Source of the DNA: Pycnopodia helianthoides
Lineage: Eukaryota; Echinodermata; Asteroidea; Forcipulatida; Asteriidae
Direction: 5' to 3'
NCBI GenBank assembly: GCA_032158295.1
Contig: CM063250.1
Coordinates: 5,133,001-5,197,000, forward strand
Length of the DNA stretch: 64,000 nt
This document shows, piece after piece, positions 49,440 to 60,580 of this stretch (positions within the stretch are counted from its first letter, which is position 1; every line of letters begins with the position of its first letter). The position numbers and the translations under genes are program-made. The notes beneath the pieces are model-generated. The model searched no databases. It was not told where the DNA came from and worked only from the letters and a program-made list of their open reading frames with translations.

Positions 49440-50540
49440 GCTTTAGTTCACTGTTGCCCCTGGTCTTGGCCTTGGTGCCTTTTCTAGATAGCCCTTTTCA
49501 AGAAAATTCCTGCATTTGAGTTTGTCACATAACAACATGCAATTGTTTGAGTTCTCTTGTACTATGTTGGCTTGTGAAACACTGGAGGTAAACTTGCAGT
49601 ACTGCATGACAGGGGTTTCCCTTAACTTTTTTTTCCACTCGCCTGCCGGGCGATTCAACCAACATTTTGGATCGCCCGCAGGTTTTTTCACTAGCCCGCA
49701 TGTATATGTATGTACACACAAAATTTTGAAAACGTACTTAAGGAAAAAAAACAACCTCAAAACACGGAAGTAAAGTTAGCAAAATTGCGTTTTGGGACGT
49801 TTTTATCCCTTAATTTCTGCCCTAAATTATCCTTTTCCCATCAACAACCATTTTTATGGATTCATGTTTTGAGGATCGGTTGTTTTGAACTTCGTTTGCA
49901 ATAAAATCTTCGTGAATCAGCGATCGGTCAACAACGCACATTGAGAAATAATTCAATGAACTTTGAACCGCATCGCATCTGTATTGTACACAATCTGCAG
50001 GCGTGCTGAACAATGTGCGGCAATTCTTTACTCCGTTCGTGAACGTGTACTGCGGTAAAGTCTAGCCAAGATCTTATGAATATGGTAATTATCAACGGCC
50101 ATCAACGGCCAATCACAGCGTGCGGAATGTTGGTTAGCTTGGACTTTGAACAGTGGACTGTGTGTTGTGTATACGCTATGCATGGACTACCACCGGTGGG
50201 CGACCGAACGTTGTGTGTGGGGCCGGATGCACGGGTTGATTCTCAGCAGTCAGCACCATGTGGTTATGTGCATAGTGTTTTAATGACTGTATACCGAAAT
50301 GATCGCAATTTCCGATCGCGATCGCGGCCGCATTAAATCTAGCAAATATCCAGACTTGTCAAACTATTTTAAAAGCTTTAGGTAAAAGCTTTCTTTGGGA
50401 TTTTACCACATTTCCCACATTTATTGTGAAAAGGAACAATTATTTGACTCGCCCGGCGGGCTAGTAAAGGAAGGGTTTTGACTCGCCCGCCGCTACTTTC
50501 ACTCGCATTTGGCGACCGGGCGACCGCTAATTTCGAACCC
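49440..50540. other. Region with paired CGCCCG motifs, unclassified
   Basis: Left: CACTCGCCTGCCGGGCGATT and GATCGCCCGCAGG, TTTTTCACTAGCCCGC (49,630-49,705). Right: GACTCGCCCGGCGGGCTAG, GACTCGCCCGCCGC, CACTCGCATTTGGCGACCGG (50,445-50,525). The two ends are about 800 bp apart and could bound one insertion, with GGGTTT-CCCTTAA and AAACCCT-like edges. No coding content. Confidence 0.3.
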
Positions 50541-50687
50541 TGCCATGTATTAACATACAGTACTGTGCTTTTTTTTTAAAGGTATTTCACTGAAACTAAA
50601 TGGTGCAAGTAACTTTTTGAAGGTGCATGTAAACTTTATCAATCTGCATGCACTGTTGCATGTAGTGTTTTTTTTCTAATTCAAAGC

Positions 50688-50938
50688 CTGGGCCCAATTT
50701 CATACAGCTGCTTAGCAAAAAAAAATTGCTTAGCATGAAATTTTTGCCTTGATAAAAACAGGATTACCAGCCAAATTTCCACGTGATTTTCAGTATGAAC
50801 AAACAACAGCTGAATACCAGTAACAAGCAATATGCAACAAATGGAAATTTGGTTGGTAATCCTGTTTTTATCATCAGGGAAGAAAATTCATGCTAAGCAT
50901 ATTTTCGCGCTTAGCAGCTCTATGAAATTGGGCCCAGG
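50688..50938. mobile_element. GGGCCCAATTTCATAG foldback, subtype 2
   Basis: Ends CTGGGCCCAATTTCATACAG and CTCTATGAAATTGGGCCCAG; core as in the 33.6 and 39.4 kb copies. 251 bp. Confidence 0.88.
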
Positions 50939-51086
50939 TCAAAGGGGAAATTCCACACAGGCAACATTCCTGTTTTTCCCACCCCCTCTCCATTTGCCTC
51001 ACCAATGTAAATGTACACAATACAGCATCCCAAAGAGACATGAACTGCTCTTGATTGACATCTTCAAGGGTCCTTGGAAGCCAGTC

Positions 51087-51480
51087 TTAAAGGAACATTG
51101 CAGAATTGGTAAGAGAAAAACTTGTACAATATACTTTTTGATCACAGATTTACATAAAACTTACACGGTCTAATGATGATGATAGTAGAAAACATCCCCT
51201 GAAATATTTCTGTCTGTAATGCCATATTTGATGAGAAATGAATAAACTAATTTTCCGATTGGAGTTTATCGCTCAGTGAGCGTTTTAATCATTTGTTGAA
51301 TCTATATGATTTCATGCAAAATATGTAATCGGTTTTTCACTATTTTCTTGTGACAAAGATGGCCGATCGATCTCAAACTTCTACAGGTTTGTCAGTTTAT
51401 GTATATGGTGGATTACATAAAGTGCTTACACTGCCAGCAACTGTTTTGTTAGCAAAACCAATTCTGTAATGTTCCTTTAA
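51087..51480 (+). mobile_element. TTAA-bounded MITE, family A copy 5
   Basis: Starts TTAAAGGAACATTGCAG and ends CTGTAATGTTCCTTTAA, 394 bp, all internal blocks present. Confidence 0.93.
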
Positions 51481-51699
51481 ATGCAAAAGGGTAGGGGGTT
51501 ACAAAAGCTAGGCACTCCATGCATGTTGTCAATTCGTTGAATATCACATTGGGTCAAACAGTATACAATCGTATTCACTAGGCACGTACAACTTGACGAT
51601 TAATTACATTTCAATTAAGACAGTCGATGGGCTGGAATTTTTATTCATTTGACATTTTGCATGAGGACTACCCCTCTCTCCCCAACAGCAATTAGAAAT

Positions 51700-52003
51700 T
51701 TGTCACAAGCCTACTTTACACTAGAGGAATTTCACACAAAATTCCCTTGGACAATTTGGTTGAGCTTTTCACACTTAGCAACCCTGGCAAAGTCCAGGAA
51801 TGAGCCATTTTTCCAGGGAAAAAGCTACCCCTCGCCAGGAAGTAGTTTTAAGTGAGATAACCCGGCCAGGGCTACAGTTCATCATTCTCAGGAAAATTGC
51901 ATCAGTGTGAAGCAAACATGGAGTGGGAGGTGGGTTTCAAAAACCCCAGGAGTTTCCTGGGCTTTTATTTCTTGGTGATCGGCCCTGAAGTGTGAAAGGA
52001 ACT
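51700..52003. mobile_element. Possible MITE with TTTCACACT ends
   Basis: Blocks TTTCACACTTAGCAACCC, TTTTTCCAGGGAAAAAGC, AAACCCCAGGAGTTTCCTGG and AAGTGTGAAAGG correspond to blocks at 61,130-61,392 in inverted order. Ends are approximate. Confidence 0.45.
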
Positions 52004-53069
52004 CTACATAGATGAACTTCTTTGACGAATAACCATTTCTTAACCCTTACAGTCCCAATTCCTTCTACATGTACATTGTGTATATATCCAATTGCCAAAG
52101 TGAAGGATTCGGAAGGATCACAGGGTCAGGCACCCCAATCTCATCCACGTCCAAGCAATTTGATGTGGCGTGACATGGAAGGTTTAAGGTTAACTTATTT
52201 TCCACAGTATCAAAAAATAAAAAGACATTATCACTAAAGAGCGATCAGTTTAAAGAACACAGTATAGAGATATCAAGAACTAGATGAAAACAAACATGAC
52301 CACTGCAGAGGGATCCATTTTAAAAGCAGAGCTTGTAGGCAATGGTCCCTAAAGACATGCGTTTGCGCTGAGGCAGATAACAATTACAACTAGGTGAACC
52401 AAGTAGAAGAGAAAATGGGAGGACTTGGACCGCACTCTAGCCAAACTCCCTCGTTTGTTCAAGTGGGCATCATGAATACATGTAACACTACATGGGTGTA
52501 CATGACAAGTACACTATACCACGTACATGTACATGTACATATTACATGTATACAGGTTACATGAATTCTAATGTGATGCATCCAGAAGCCATCATGACCA
52601 GAGAGGTCAAGGAACCGGCCTCATCAACCTTCACCTAAATACATGATGTAGTATGTACACGCGCACACACACACACACAGACTAGAGGCTTAGAGTAAAT
52701 TGTAATCTCTTCTGATATCATAATCAAGTCTGATCCTTACCCACAATATTAAAGGGAAGTTGTTACACACGTAACATGAATTTTTGGAAGGATGAAGTTG
52801 ACAACAGACTATGAGATGCCTTTTGTCCAACCATAGCGCGCCCTTCACACACCTTAAGAAATGTACGCGGGAACCCTTTCTCTAAGATATTCATTATGCT
52901 CGAGACGTGTACATGTACATATGATTGATGGCAGAGGAGTTATGATGTTGTAATATGGTACAACATGATCATTATTTTGCTTAGATTTGAATTACTCTGG
53001 AATAAAAAAGTCAGTGTGGAGAACTCAACGCTTTGATCAGTATGCTCGTTAAGTTCACCATGTACTTAA

Positions 53070-53150
53070 AGAATACTGATAGATTGTGGGTTCGAATCCC
53101 ACCCAAGGACTTTTGCGTGTATATGTACACATGTTCATGTAGATGTCAAA
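53070..53150 (+). repeat. SINE family 1-like fragment
   Basis: GTGGGTTCGAATCCCACCC, then AAGGACTTTTGCGTGTAT. Only the B-box half is present, with a diverged body. Confidence 0.4.
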
Positions 53151-53435
53151 ATCTATATGATAAGCCAATGACAGGTTTACTGAAAGTCCACAGGGCGTGC
53201 TTGGTGACAATTGTCTTGAAATCAGGTGCTTGTATCCACGCAATATCCTGGAACAATAACCCCGCTGGATTAAGAAACAATACTAAAGCTCATCCTTCCT
53301 TGCTCTACGGTCCAACTATGTCAATGTGTATTTGTGTTGATGTACAATGTATGTATGAGTATAAATTTGTTGATGATAAAGTTTGTTTTTTAGATTTACC
53401 CAACAGGGGTGTGTGGTTTTTTTTATAAGTAGGAT

Positions 53436-53578
53436 TTGAAGCTTTGCATGGTGGAGTATAACTAAGAGAGGTTTGCGGTAACACCATGTTAAAATCTCTT
53501 TTGAGTAACTGTTGGTTCTGAAAAGAACCGGTAACGACTCAACGTTTCGATCATTCAGTATGCTCTGATCGTCTTCGT
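53436..53578 (+). repeat. Dispersed repeat with AAAGAACCGG hairpin
   Basis: Nearly the same as 31,083-31,222: TAACTAAGAGAGGTTTGCGG, TGGTTCTGAAAAGAACCGG, AACGACTCAACGTTTCGATC, GTATGCTCTGATCGTCTTCG. Confidence 0.75.
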
Positions 53579-53703
53579 TTTTTTATGTGTGATAAGCACT
53601 GTACGTGGTGTACTAAATCCTGATAACAAATAATTTAATAAGATTGTATTTTTATCTCTGCCGCACTTGTTACATCTGTTTAAAATGACTGCGGTACGGG
53701 CTG

Positions 53704-54041
53704 TTAAAGGTACACGTTGCCTTGGATCGGCCAAGTTGGTCTATAAAAAGCGTTTGTAAGCGTTTGTTATCAAATGCATATGGTTAGAAAGATGTTTTAA
53801 AAGTAGAATACAATGATCCACACAAATATGCCGAGAAATTGCATGGTTTTCCTTGAACTTTGCGAACTAACACTGTCGGCCATTTTGTGGAATGGCCGAC
53901 TGTGTTAATCACGATGTAAAAGGAAAACCGCGCAATTTCTACTTTTAAAACATCTTTCTAACCATTTGCATTTGATAACAAACGGTTACAAACGCTTTTT
54001 ATAGACCAACTCGGCCGATTCAGGGCAACGTGTACCTTTAA
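53704..54041. mobile_element. TTAA-bounded MITE, family C (338 bp)
   Basis: Starts TTAAAGGTACACGTTGCC and ends GGCAACGTGTACCTTTAA, with near-complete inverted arms (CCAAGTTGGTCTATAAAAAG against CTTTTTATAGACCAACTCGG; TTAGAAAGATGTTTTAAAAG against its complement). The centre is GGCCATTTTGTGGAATGGCC. The whole element is one hairpin. Confidence 0.9.
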
Positions 54042-54067
54042 CTCTTGGAGGACAAACTACTCTCTCA

Positions 54068-54165
54068 GGTTGAGCTCGGTCTTCTAGCAGTTTAACACAT
54101 CTGCTCTATATAATGCTGGAAGACCATGGCTGGGTTTGAATCCCACCCGAGGACATGTTGTGCAT
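54068..54165 (+). repeat. SINE family 1-like fragment
   Basis: TTCTAGCAGTTTAACACATC, TGCTCTATATAATGCTGG, then GGGTTTGAATCCCACCCGAG: same layout of A-box-like, spacer and B-box as the other copies, diverged. Confidence 0.5.
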
Positions 54166-54683
54166 CTACCGGTGCCAAACAGCATAGTCAATGGCTTCTC
54201 TCCTTTTTAAAAAAATTTTTCACCACAACAAGGGCAATGTTTGAAGCTCATACAATCACATGCTGGGGGCATACGCATATATTATTATTAGGGCTAAGTT
54301 CTATGCACGTCTGTCACTGATACACTGTGTGATGTAACCATAGTGGCTCAGAGCAATAGACAATCCAAGATTAATCAATGATGGCTGCCGCCATGCATCC
54401 TTCGATGTAAGGAGGGCAAGAACTGAAGATGCACACAGGCCAAGAAAAAAACAACTTTGAAAAGATGCTAACGTCAAGCACTTTCACCAAACCTCCCATG
54501 TTGAAACATACAGCACACATCTTCAGGTGTTCCCTTCACGAGTGCTGACCCCTGACAGTTGTCTGTTTAGGGCTTTTTGCCATGCCTGAGTGAACCCCTT
54601 GATTTAAAAAAAAAAAAAAAGAAACCCAAAACATAGTGGACAGCCCTGATCTGATGTGCACACATATTGTGTTTGAAAAAGCC

Positions 54684-54842
54684 TTTGGAGCGCCACGGCA
54701 GCTCGGGGCTGTATTTTCCCCAAGGAGCTGAGAAAGATTACAGGAATGCTATTGGCCCAATAAACAGGGCACTAAATGTAAAGCGCATTGATACATTATT
54801 GTAAAATGCGCTATACTAAAAAAACTAGTTGTTATTATTGCG
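54684..54842 (+). repeat. SINE 3' tail (GCGCTATA type)
   Basis: GGCAGCTCGGGGCTGTATTT, TCCCCAAGGAGCTGAG, AATAAACAGGGCAC, GTAAAGCGCATTGATACA, TTGTAAAATGCGCTATACTA and an ATTATT end. This tail type is shared by tRNA-derived SINEs of many marine invertebrates and lower vertebrates (recollection). Confidence 0.6.
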
Positions 54843-56129
54843 AATCATACCCTAACCATTCCCGGCACTTTCTCAACTCCATTGGGAGTGACACCGCGCA
54901 ATCTTAACCCTTGCAGTGTACATGTGCATGTACCACCTCAATACACCCGTTGAAGAGCAGCATCTGCACTCCGCACTTAATGCTAAAAACAGAAGCTCAG
55001 AACCTGGATCTCTGACGTGTCAAGATTCACTATAAGGTACATGTACAAAGCTTTAATGTTTACTCACAAATACTGACTGTACTGATTGTGTTATGGGCTA
55101 ATGGTAAAACGCTTGAGATGCGAGTATTTTGATCGAAAGTGACATCGTTAATGTTTTTTTATAGCCGAGTGTCTTGCACGAAGACACCGGCAAGAGGATT
55201 GGAATGTTGTGAGGTGTAAACCCTGTGGACATGTTTCTTGATACGAGAAGAATGGATTAAATTCACTCTTTAAAAAATCAGCGATGTACTCATTCTTTTT
55301 TTACGATGAGTTTAATTGAGCATACAGGATTGGAATGATGTTTGGATGGGATGCCAGAGGGATGCAATTGTTTCGTGGGCCGACCAAAATAAAACCATGA
55401 ATGTGTCTTAAAAACTAGAGGACTAAAATGAACAAATTCTTTATAAACCAATGATGTACATATTTGGATGTTACATGTACATGTACAGTTCCTTTAAACA
55501 AATTATTCAATTAGTTGTTTTTTTTTACTGGAAGACAACATTGATGTTCCACTATCTCTTTGAAATGAGATGTCTTTTTGAAAACCAGCAAATTTGGAAC
55601 AGCTGTGCTGGTCCATATAAACGAATGACGGAGCTGTTCCCTTTAACTGATAACACTATCTCACACTGATCCTACACTTAGTCTGACAGAGTATTAGCCA
55701 GCCTTCCTTTTTTACACCACGCCGGCATTTATTAGCATAGCACCATACCGAACGGCTCCAAAAAAATACAGGGCTGTGTGTACATCGGACTGACCCCTAA
55801 AGTATACATACAAAGCTTGATGACATTTTCAACGTACCGGAGTGTCAGCCTCAGAATGCAGTGGTCTACGTGTGCAATAACGCGGGGTCGGAGGGCGGCG
55901 TAGCGCTGGCAATTGATTTGAACCCCGGCATATAAATCTACAGGCCTGATCAGGAGTGACGTGGCATTGATCAACAAATTACACCCACTATTAAGGCGTA
56001 ATGGTCCTCTTCCAAAAAGGTTTCGGAATGAGGAGCTGTAACACTCTGATGTAACATTTCACCGTCCGACAGTCATCGGATCTGCCTATGTAAAGTGTTT
56101 GCACAAATCTTGTTGGATCTCATGAACAG

Positions 56130-56290
56130 GCTTGATACTGTATTCTCGGGAGGGCAATTCTGCCTTGGCAAAGGGCACCTCCATGAGAAAAATCGTTGTG
56201 TTGGAACTTATTAAGGGGCAGCAAGGCAATGACCAGGGGCATGAAGGTCATTGCCTCTATTGCCTTCATTCAGGCCTATCATGTATCACT
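56130..56290 (+). mobile_element. Decayed GGCCTGGAATTT family copy
   Basis: GGGAGGGCAATTCTGCC, GGGCACCTCCATGAGAAAAA, GGGGCAGCAAGGCAATGACC, AGGGGCATGAAGGTCATTGC and TTCAGGCCTATC preserve the family order with many changes. Confidence 0.5.
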
Positions 56291-56544
56291 ATCAATCAGT
56301 TTTTATACTTTTTTTTAATACAAATGACAAGTTGTGGTATGACAGTTTGAGACTAACTACCCAGCATCGTACTTAAACTGTGAAATGCAACAAAATGCAC
56401 CTACGGCTGGTAAAGGTTGTTGTATTTTGTTGCATTTAGCAGTCAATCTGATTTACTGTGCTGCATTTACCAGGGTCCTTTATATGCCAGTGTTCAATCA
56501 TTGCAAGTCCCGCAGCCGACTCCAATGTATATATTGGTGTAACT

Positions 56545-56713
56545 ACAGACCTGGAATTTCATCTTGGAGAGGGCAAGGCCATTTTCATTTTGTAAAGGGC
56601 ACTTCCATTGGAAAATCTTAAAGTCTATGGGATACTTTTGAAGGGGCACCAAGGCGAACACAAGGGCAACGAAGGCCATGGCCTCCGTGGCCTCCATGTA
56701 ATTCCAGGCCTGT
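56545..56713 (+). mobile_element. GGCCTGGAATTT short MITE
   Basis: Starts ACAGACCTGGAATTTCATC and ends GTAATTCCAGGCCTGT. The interior is near-consensus (GGAGAGGGCAAGGCCATTTT, AATCTTAAAGTCTATGGG, GGCCATGGCCTCCGTGGCCT). 169 bp, the best copy. Confidence 0.85.
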
Positions 56714-57214
56714 ATCTACTAGCAGGGTAACTCATGCCCAGCAGCACCAAGGCTGGTGTTAACCAGTTCACTTCGCATTGCAACACAATCCTCTGGATTG
56801 TAGATTGCTGCATTGAGCATTTTTTTTATATATTTCAACTGCATTACATTTTGCTGCACTGAGCAGGGTTTCTAGAGTGCCAAGAAGTGAAGGTGAAGTA
56901 AAAAAATTGGGATCCACAGTGAAAATATTTGAGCACAATTCTTTAATTTTAGTTTTAGAAAGTGTGACAATCATTACTGTCCACAAATAACATGGCTTTT
57001 CGATTCTCAAGTCCGAGTCCTACATGTACCATGGTCCTAAGGATAAATCAGTGTCACCAAGTCCCCCGACAAAACTCCACAGTCTCCTGTAAGGTTTGAC
57101 CCCCCACGACCTTTCTCGCGTGCTAGACAAGATGTATGCACCCGGCTAGACCGACCAACCGCCGAACTCATCCCAAACAGTAGCCTGCTCTGCAATACGC
57201 ATTTAATGATGTGA

Positions 57215-57320
57215 TTCTTGCAACGGGGATCGGAGTAATGTTAATCCCACCCAAGGCGTCTTCGGATTTATTTTCCGAGGGACTCGGAAAGGCACTGAGA
57301 AAGCAGGGCTTCAGTTCTAC
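57215..57320 (+). repeat. SINE family 1-like fragment
   Basis: CGGGGATCGGAGTAATG, TTAATCCCACCCAAGGCG, TCTTCGGATTTATTTTCCGA, GGGACTCGGAAAGGCACTGA. The head is truncated. Confidence 0.4.
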
Positions 57321-57481
57321 ATGTGTACACGTACACGTGTACATCAGTGGCAGACAGACTCTTAATTAATGTTTGCGTTTATGACAGTTGTATTTTAAAC
57401 TGGTCTAGATCAAATATACATGTAGTGAACAATTGGGCCAATCTCGGCCAATCTCTCGTTCTTTCTAATTTTCTTGTATTT

Positions 57482-57617
57482 AAAAAAAAAATTATTTTAA
57501 ACATGTATTGCACATTTTAAATGCTCCTTAATTGCTTCGATAACAAATCATAAAAAAAATTATTTTAAACATGTATTGCACATTTTAAATGCTCCTTAAT
57601 TGCTTCGATAACAAATC
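57482..57617 (+). repeat. 68-bp perfect tandem duplication
   Basis: AAAAAAATTATTTTAAACAT, GTATTGCACATTTTAAATGC and TCCTTAATTGCTTCGATAAC plus AAATC occur twice in immediate succession with no difference that I can see. A recent duplication, or an assembly artefact. Confidence 0.9.
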
Positions 57618-57776
57618 TTCTAGTTGTATTTTTTATTGATTTATCATGAAATTTTGAGTAGTTTTAGTTATTTTTTATTGTACATAAAAACAGCCTCGTC
57701 TGAAATTGGCGTATAGTAAATAAGATTATTATGTGCGGCATCTCTCATGTAAGGAGGTCCTCAATTTTGTTGTTAT

Positions 57777-58164
57777 ATAAAGACACTGGACACCTTTGGT
57801 AATTGTCAAAGACCAGTCTTCTCACTTGGTGTATCTCAACATATGCACAAAATAACAAACCTGTGAAAATTTGAACTCAGTTGGTCGTCGAAGTTGCGAG
57901 ATAATAATGGAAGAAAAAACACCCTTGTCACACGAAGTTGTGTGCTTTCCGATGCTTGATTTCGAGACCTCACGCGTGAGGTCTCAAAATCAGTTCAAAT
58001 ATTTTACTGAGAAATTACTTCTTTCTCAAAAACTACGTTACTTCAGAGGGAGCCGTTCCTCACAATGTTTTATACTATCAACAGCTCTCCATTGCTCGTT
58101 GCCAAGTAAGTTTTTATGCTAACAATTATTTTGAGTAATTAACAATAGTGTCCAGTGCCTTTAA
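57777..58164. mobile_element. Family D relative with CACTGGACAC ends
   Basis: Left AAAGACACTGGACACCTTTG, right CAATAGTGTCCAGTGCCTTT then TTAA. The centre is TTTCGAGACCTCACGCGTGA plus GGTCTCAAAA, a palindrome. The blocks CAAAGACCAGTCTTCTCACT and AACAGCTCTCCATTGCTCGT pair with the 47.1 kb element in inverted order. The left TTAA has become ATAA. I recall this as a very abundant repeat in sea-star sequence. Confidence 0.8.
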
Positions 58165-58269
58165 TTCTTGAGAGTAAAAGTACACATGTAGTTCAGGTAT
58201 GCAGTACAATGTACATGTACATTTTAAAAACAGTTTTAAATACATGTATCTAACCGTCTGCTAAATTAA

Positions 58270-58445
58270 AAGTAATTTGGGGGTTGAACAGAGGGAAAAC
58301 CAACTAGAGCGGGATTTGAACCACTGACCACTGGATTAACGTGCCAGCGCTCTACTAACTGAGCTACTTGGCCCAATGTTGGCGGTCTCCCTATTTTGTC
58401 AAAATCTTTGTTCAGGGGTTGCCAGTCAGAAGCCAAACAACCTTT
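58270..58445 (-). repeat. tRNA-derived SINE, family 2
   Basis: Minus strand: GGCCAAGTAGCTCAGTTAG, TAGAGCGCTGG, GTT at the anticodon site, TCCAGTGGTCAG, GTGGTTCAAATCCCGC, TCTAGTTGG, then CTCTGTTCAACCCCC. It matches 42.8 kb including the non-tRNA body and the flanking GTCTCCCTATTTTG block, so this is a family and not a tRNA gene. Confidence 0.7.
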
Positions 58446-59569
58446 AAAACCCTCCTACTCTCAGTGACTCTTGGCAACATTTTCCAGTGAGTTGACCAAC
58501 CATTTGAAACCATTCGACTGCCAAGGTTGTGTACGGTGGCACAACTGTGCACAGAACTAACTGTGTACTGTGTACATGCATTCCCTCATGGTATCATATT
58601 GCAGGCTGGCATAGTTGATCTATCATTCAAAACCACAGTGAATGGTATTGAATGGTCAGACAGCAAGAGGGTTAACTGCCGTATAGCCAGGGATCACACC
58701 CAAGTTCACTGGGTGAATTTTTTAATAATTTGGGGTTGGGAAGAAGAAAAAAATATGGATTACATGTATGACTGAAACTTAAAGGTAGGTTCATAAATTT
58801 TAAATAGGGAAAATTACCATCTAAAGATCCAATCACTTGCACAGATTAAAGATGCTAAAGAAAAACAAAATCCTACTACGCCATTCCATAATGTTAAGTA
58901 GCTAAAGGGTTATAGTAAGATGGTCTTTCTCCATGAATTCTCAATCTATTTGATATGCTCCTCATCTCATCTCAGTTGAGTTCAAAGTTTCTACACCGAA
59001 TCGTTGATTCTGTTGTTAACTAATTCTTGAGAACAAAGGTATGTTCAGGTATGCAGCACTTTAAACCTTTTTGGTGGAGCTACATGTATTAATTCTTTTC
59101 TTCGTTTGCACAGACCGTCAGGTGGTTTCGAGTGCAAAATTGAAGGAGTACAACATCACGTACATGTAGGCTATAAGCCGTTTTGCGAGTTGGATTTGAG
59201 TAAAGTCCAGTACATTATTTGTGAATAAAAACGAAGAATATTTGTAGGAAATAGTTTCTATTTTGGCCCACTCAGTCAGCGACTCCTTACAAATGAGTGC
59301 ACGTCTGTAAGACGAGTGCACTTCAAACTGTAACATAACTCGATGAAATTGTTACACTTGAACTTTTATCGTTGGGTATCATTCAGCAAGTGAGTGCTTA
59401 CAATTTGCATGGATCTCTATTACAGAGCAGCCATCTTAATTTTTCTCCCGTTTAAAAATAATGTAACCAAACTGAGGCCACTTCGGTGTATTGAAAAGCA
59501 GTATTTATTGTAGCTATTGAACACGGGGATCCAGACAAACATGGTCGAGACCTGATACGTAATAACAGT

Positions 59570-59773
59570 CTGGGCCCAGTTTCATAGAGCTGCTTTAAAA
59601 GCAGAAAATATTTGCTTAACAATGGTGTGCTAAGCAGAAAGGAGCATGATACCAGTCACAAATTGTGCATGTGTCATGGTGGTTTGGCTGGTTACCTTAT
59701 TCTGGTAAGCATAATTTTGTTGTGCTTAGCTACTTTTTTGGGCAACAAGAAGCAGCTCTATGAAATAAGACCC
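59570..59773. mobile_element. GGGCCCAATTTCATAG foldback, subtype 1
   Basis: Ends CTGGGCCCAGTTTCATAGAG and GCTCTATGAAATAAGACCC; core AACAATGGTGTGCTAAGCAG, CACAAATTGTGCATGTGTCA. A second half-end (GCCATGAAATTGGGCTCAGG) follows at 59,850-59,872. Confidence 0.8.
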
Positions 59774-60469
59774 TGGAAGTCTGGCCCTGGAGCCCATAAC
59801 ATTACGTGCTTTACAGGAGGGCCCTGTCAGTGCATAGTTCTGTGGTGAGCAGTGCCATGAAATTGGGCTCAGGTGGGTTAATTTAAAGTGTTCGTATTAA
59901 TGTAGGCACATGAATGTTGCCCAATCTCTTCGAGAAATAAACGAGAAAAGTGTTTTCCCCCCGACTCTTCAAGAAAAGGCGCATCTGCAGGTGTGTGTGA
60001 GAGTACTTGCTGACACAAAGGTCTGAAACCGTTATTCAAATTCTAGGAGGCATGCTGAAATGATGGCATGTAAGTAAACCCATGGAGTTATAGACTCCAA
60101 AGACCTTGTGGGAACAGTATTCTCTGTGCTAGAGAAGTGGATCGTAGAGCAGGTTTTCAGTAAAATTTTGTGAAAATAATCATGACTTTTTTGAAAACCA
60201 GGCTGACAACAAAAAGGTCTGAATCACGACAACATTTTGAAACTTTCTCAACTCTGCATCTGTTGACTATTCCGAAGGACAATGTGATACAAAAAAGGTT
60301 GCCAGGGCAACAAGAATCTCATTTTAGCCTGGAATTTGCCACATAATTGGGGGAATAATTGAGGAATGCATTAACTCATTATGCCCACTGGAGAAATAAT
60401 GGCAGATGCATCTGGCGGCCAGACAGTTGGCGAAATGTCTTGAAAGTAGATTGCGGTCATGTGAATTTG

Positions 60470-60512
60470 TGGGGGCAGGGCAGGGAGGGGGGGCAGGGAG
60501 GGGGGGTGGAGA
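60470..60512 (+). repeat. GGGGCAGGGAGG tract
   Basis: G-rich direct repeat of GGGCAGGGAGGGGG units on the plus strand; potential G-quadruplex sequence. It is not in an exon. Confidence 0.6.
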
Positions 60513-60580
60513 AAAAACAAAGATCAAGTCTACGCACATCATGACGTACATCGTATGTGATTGCAAACGTAGGCTAGACA

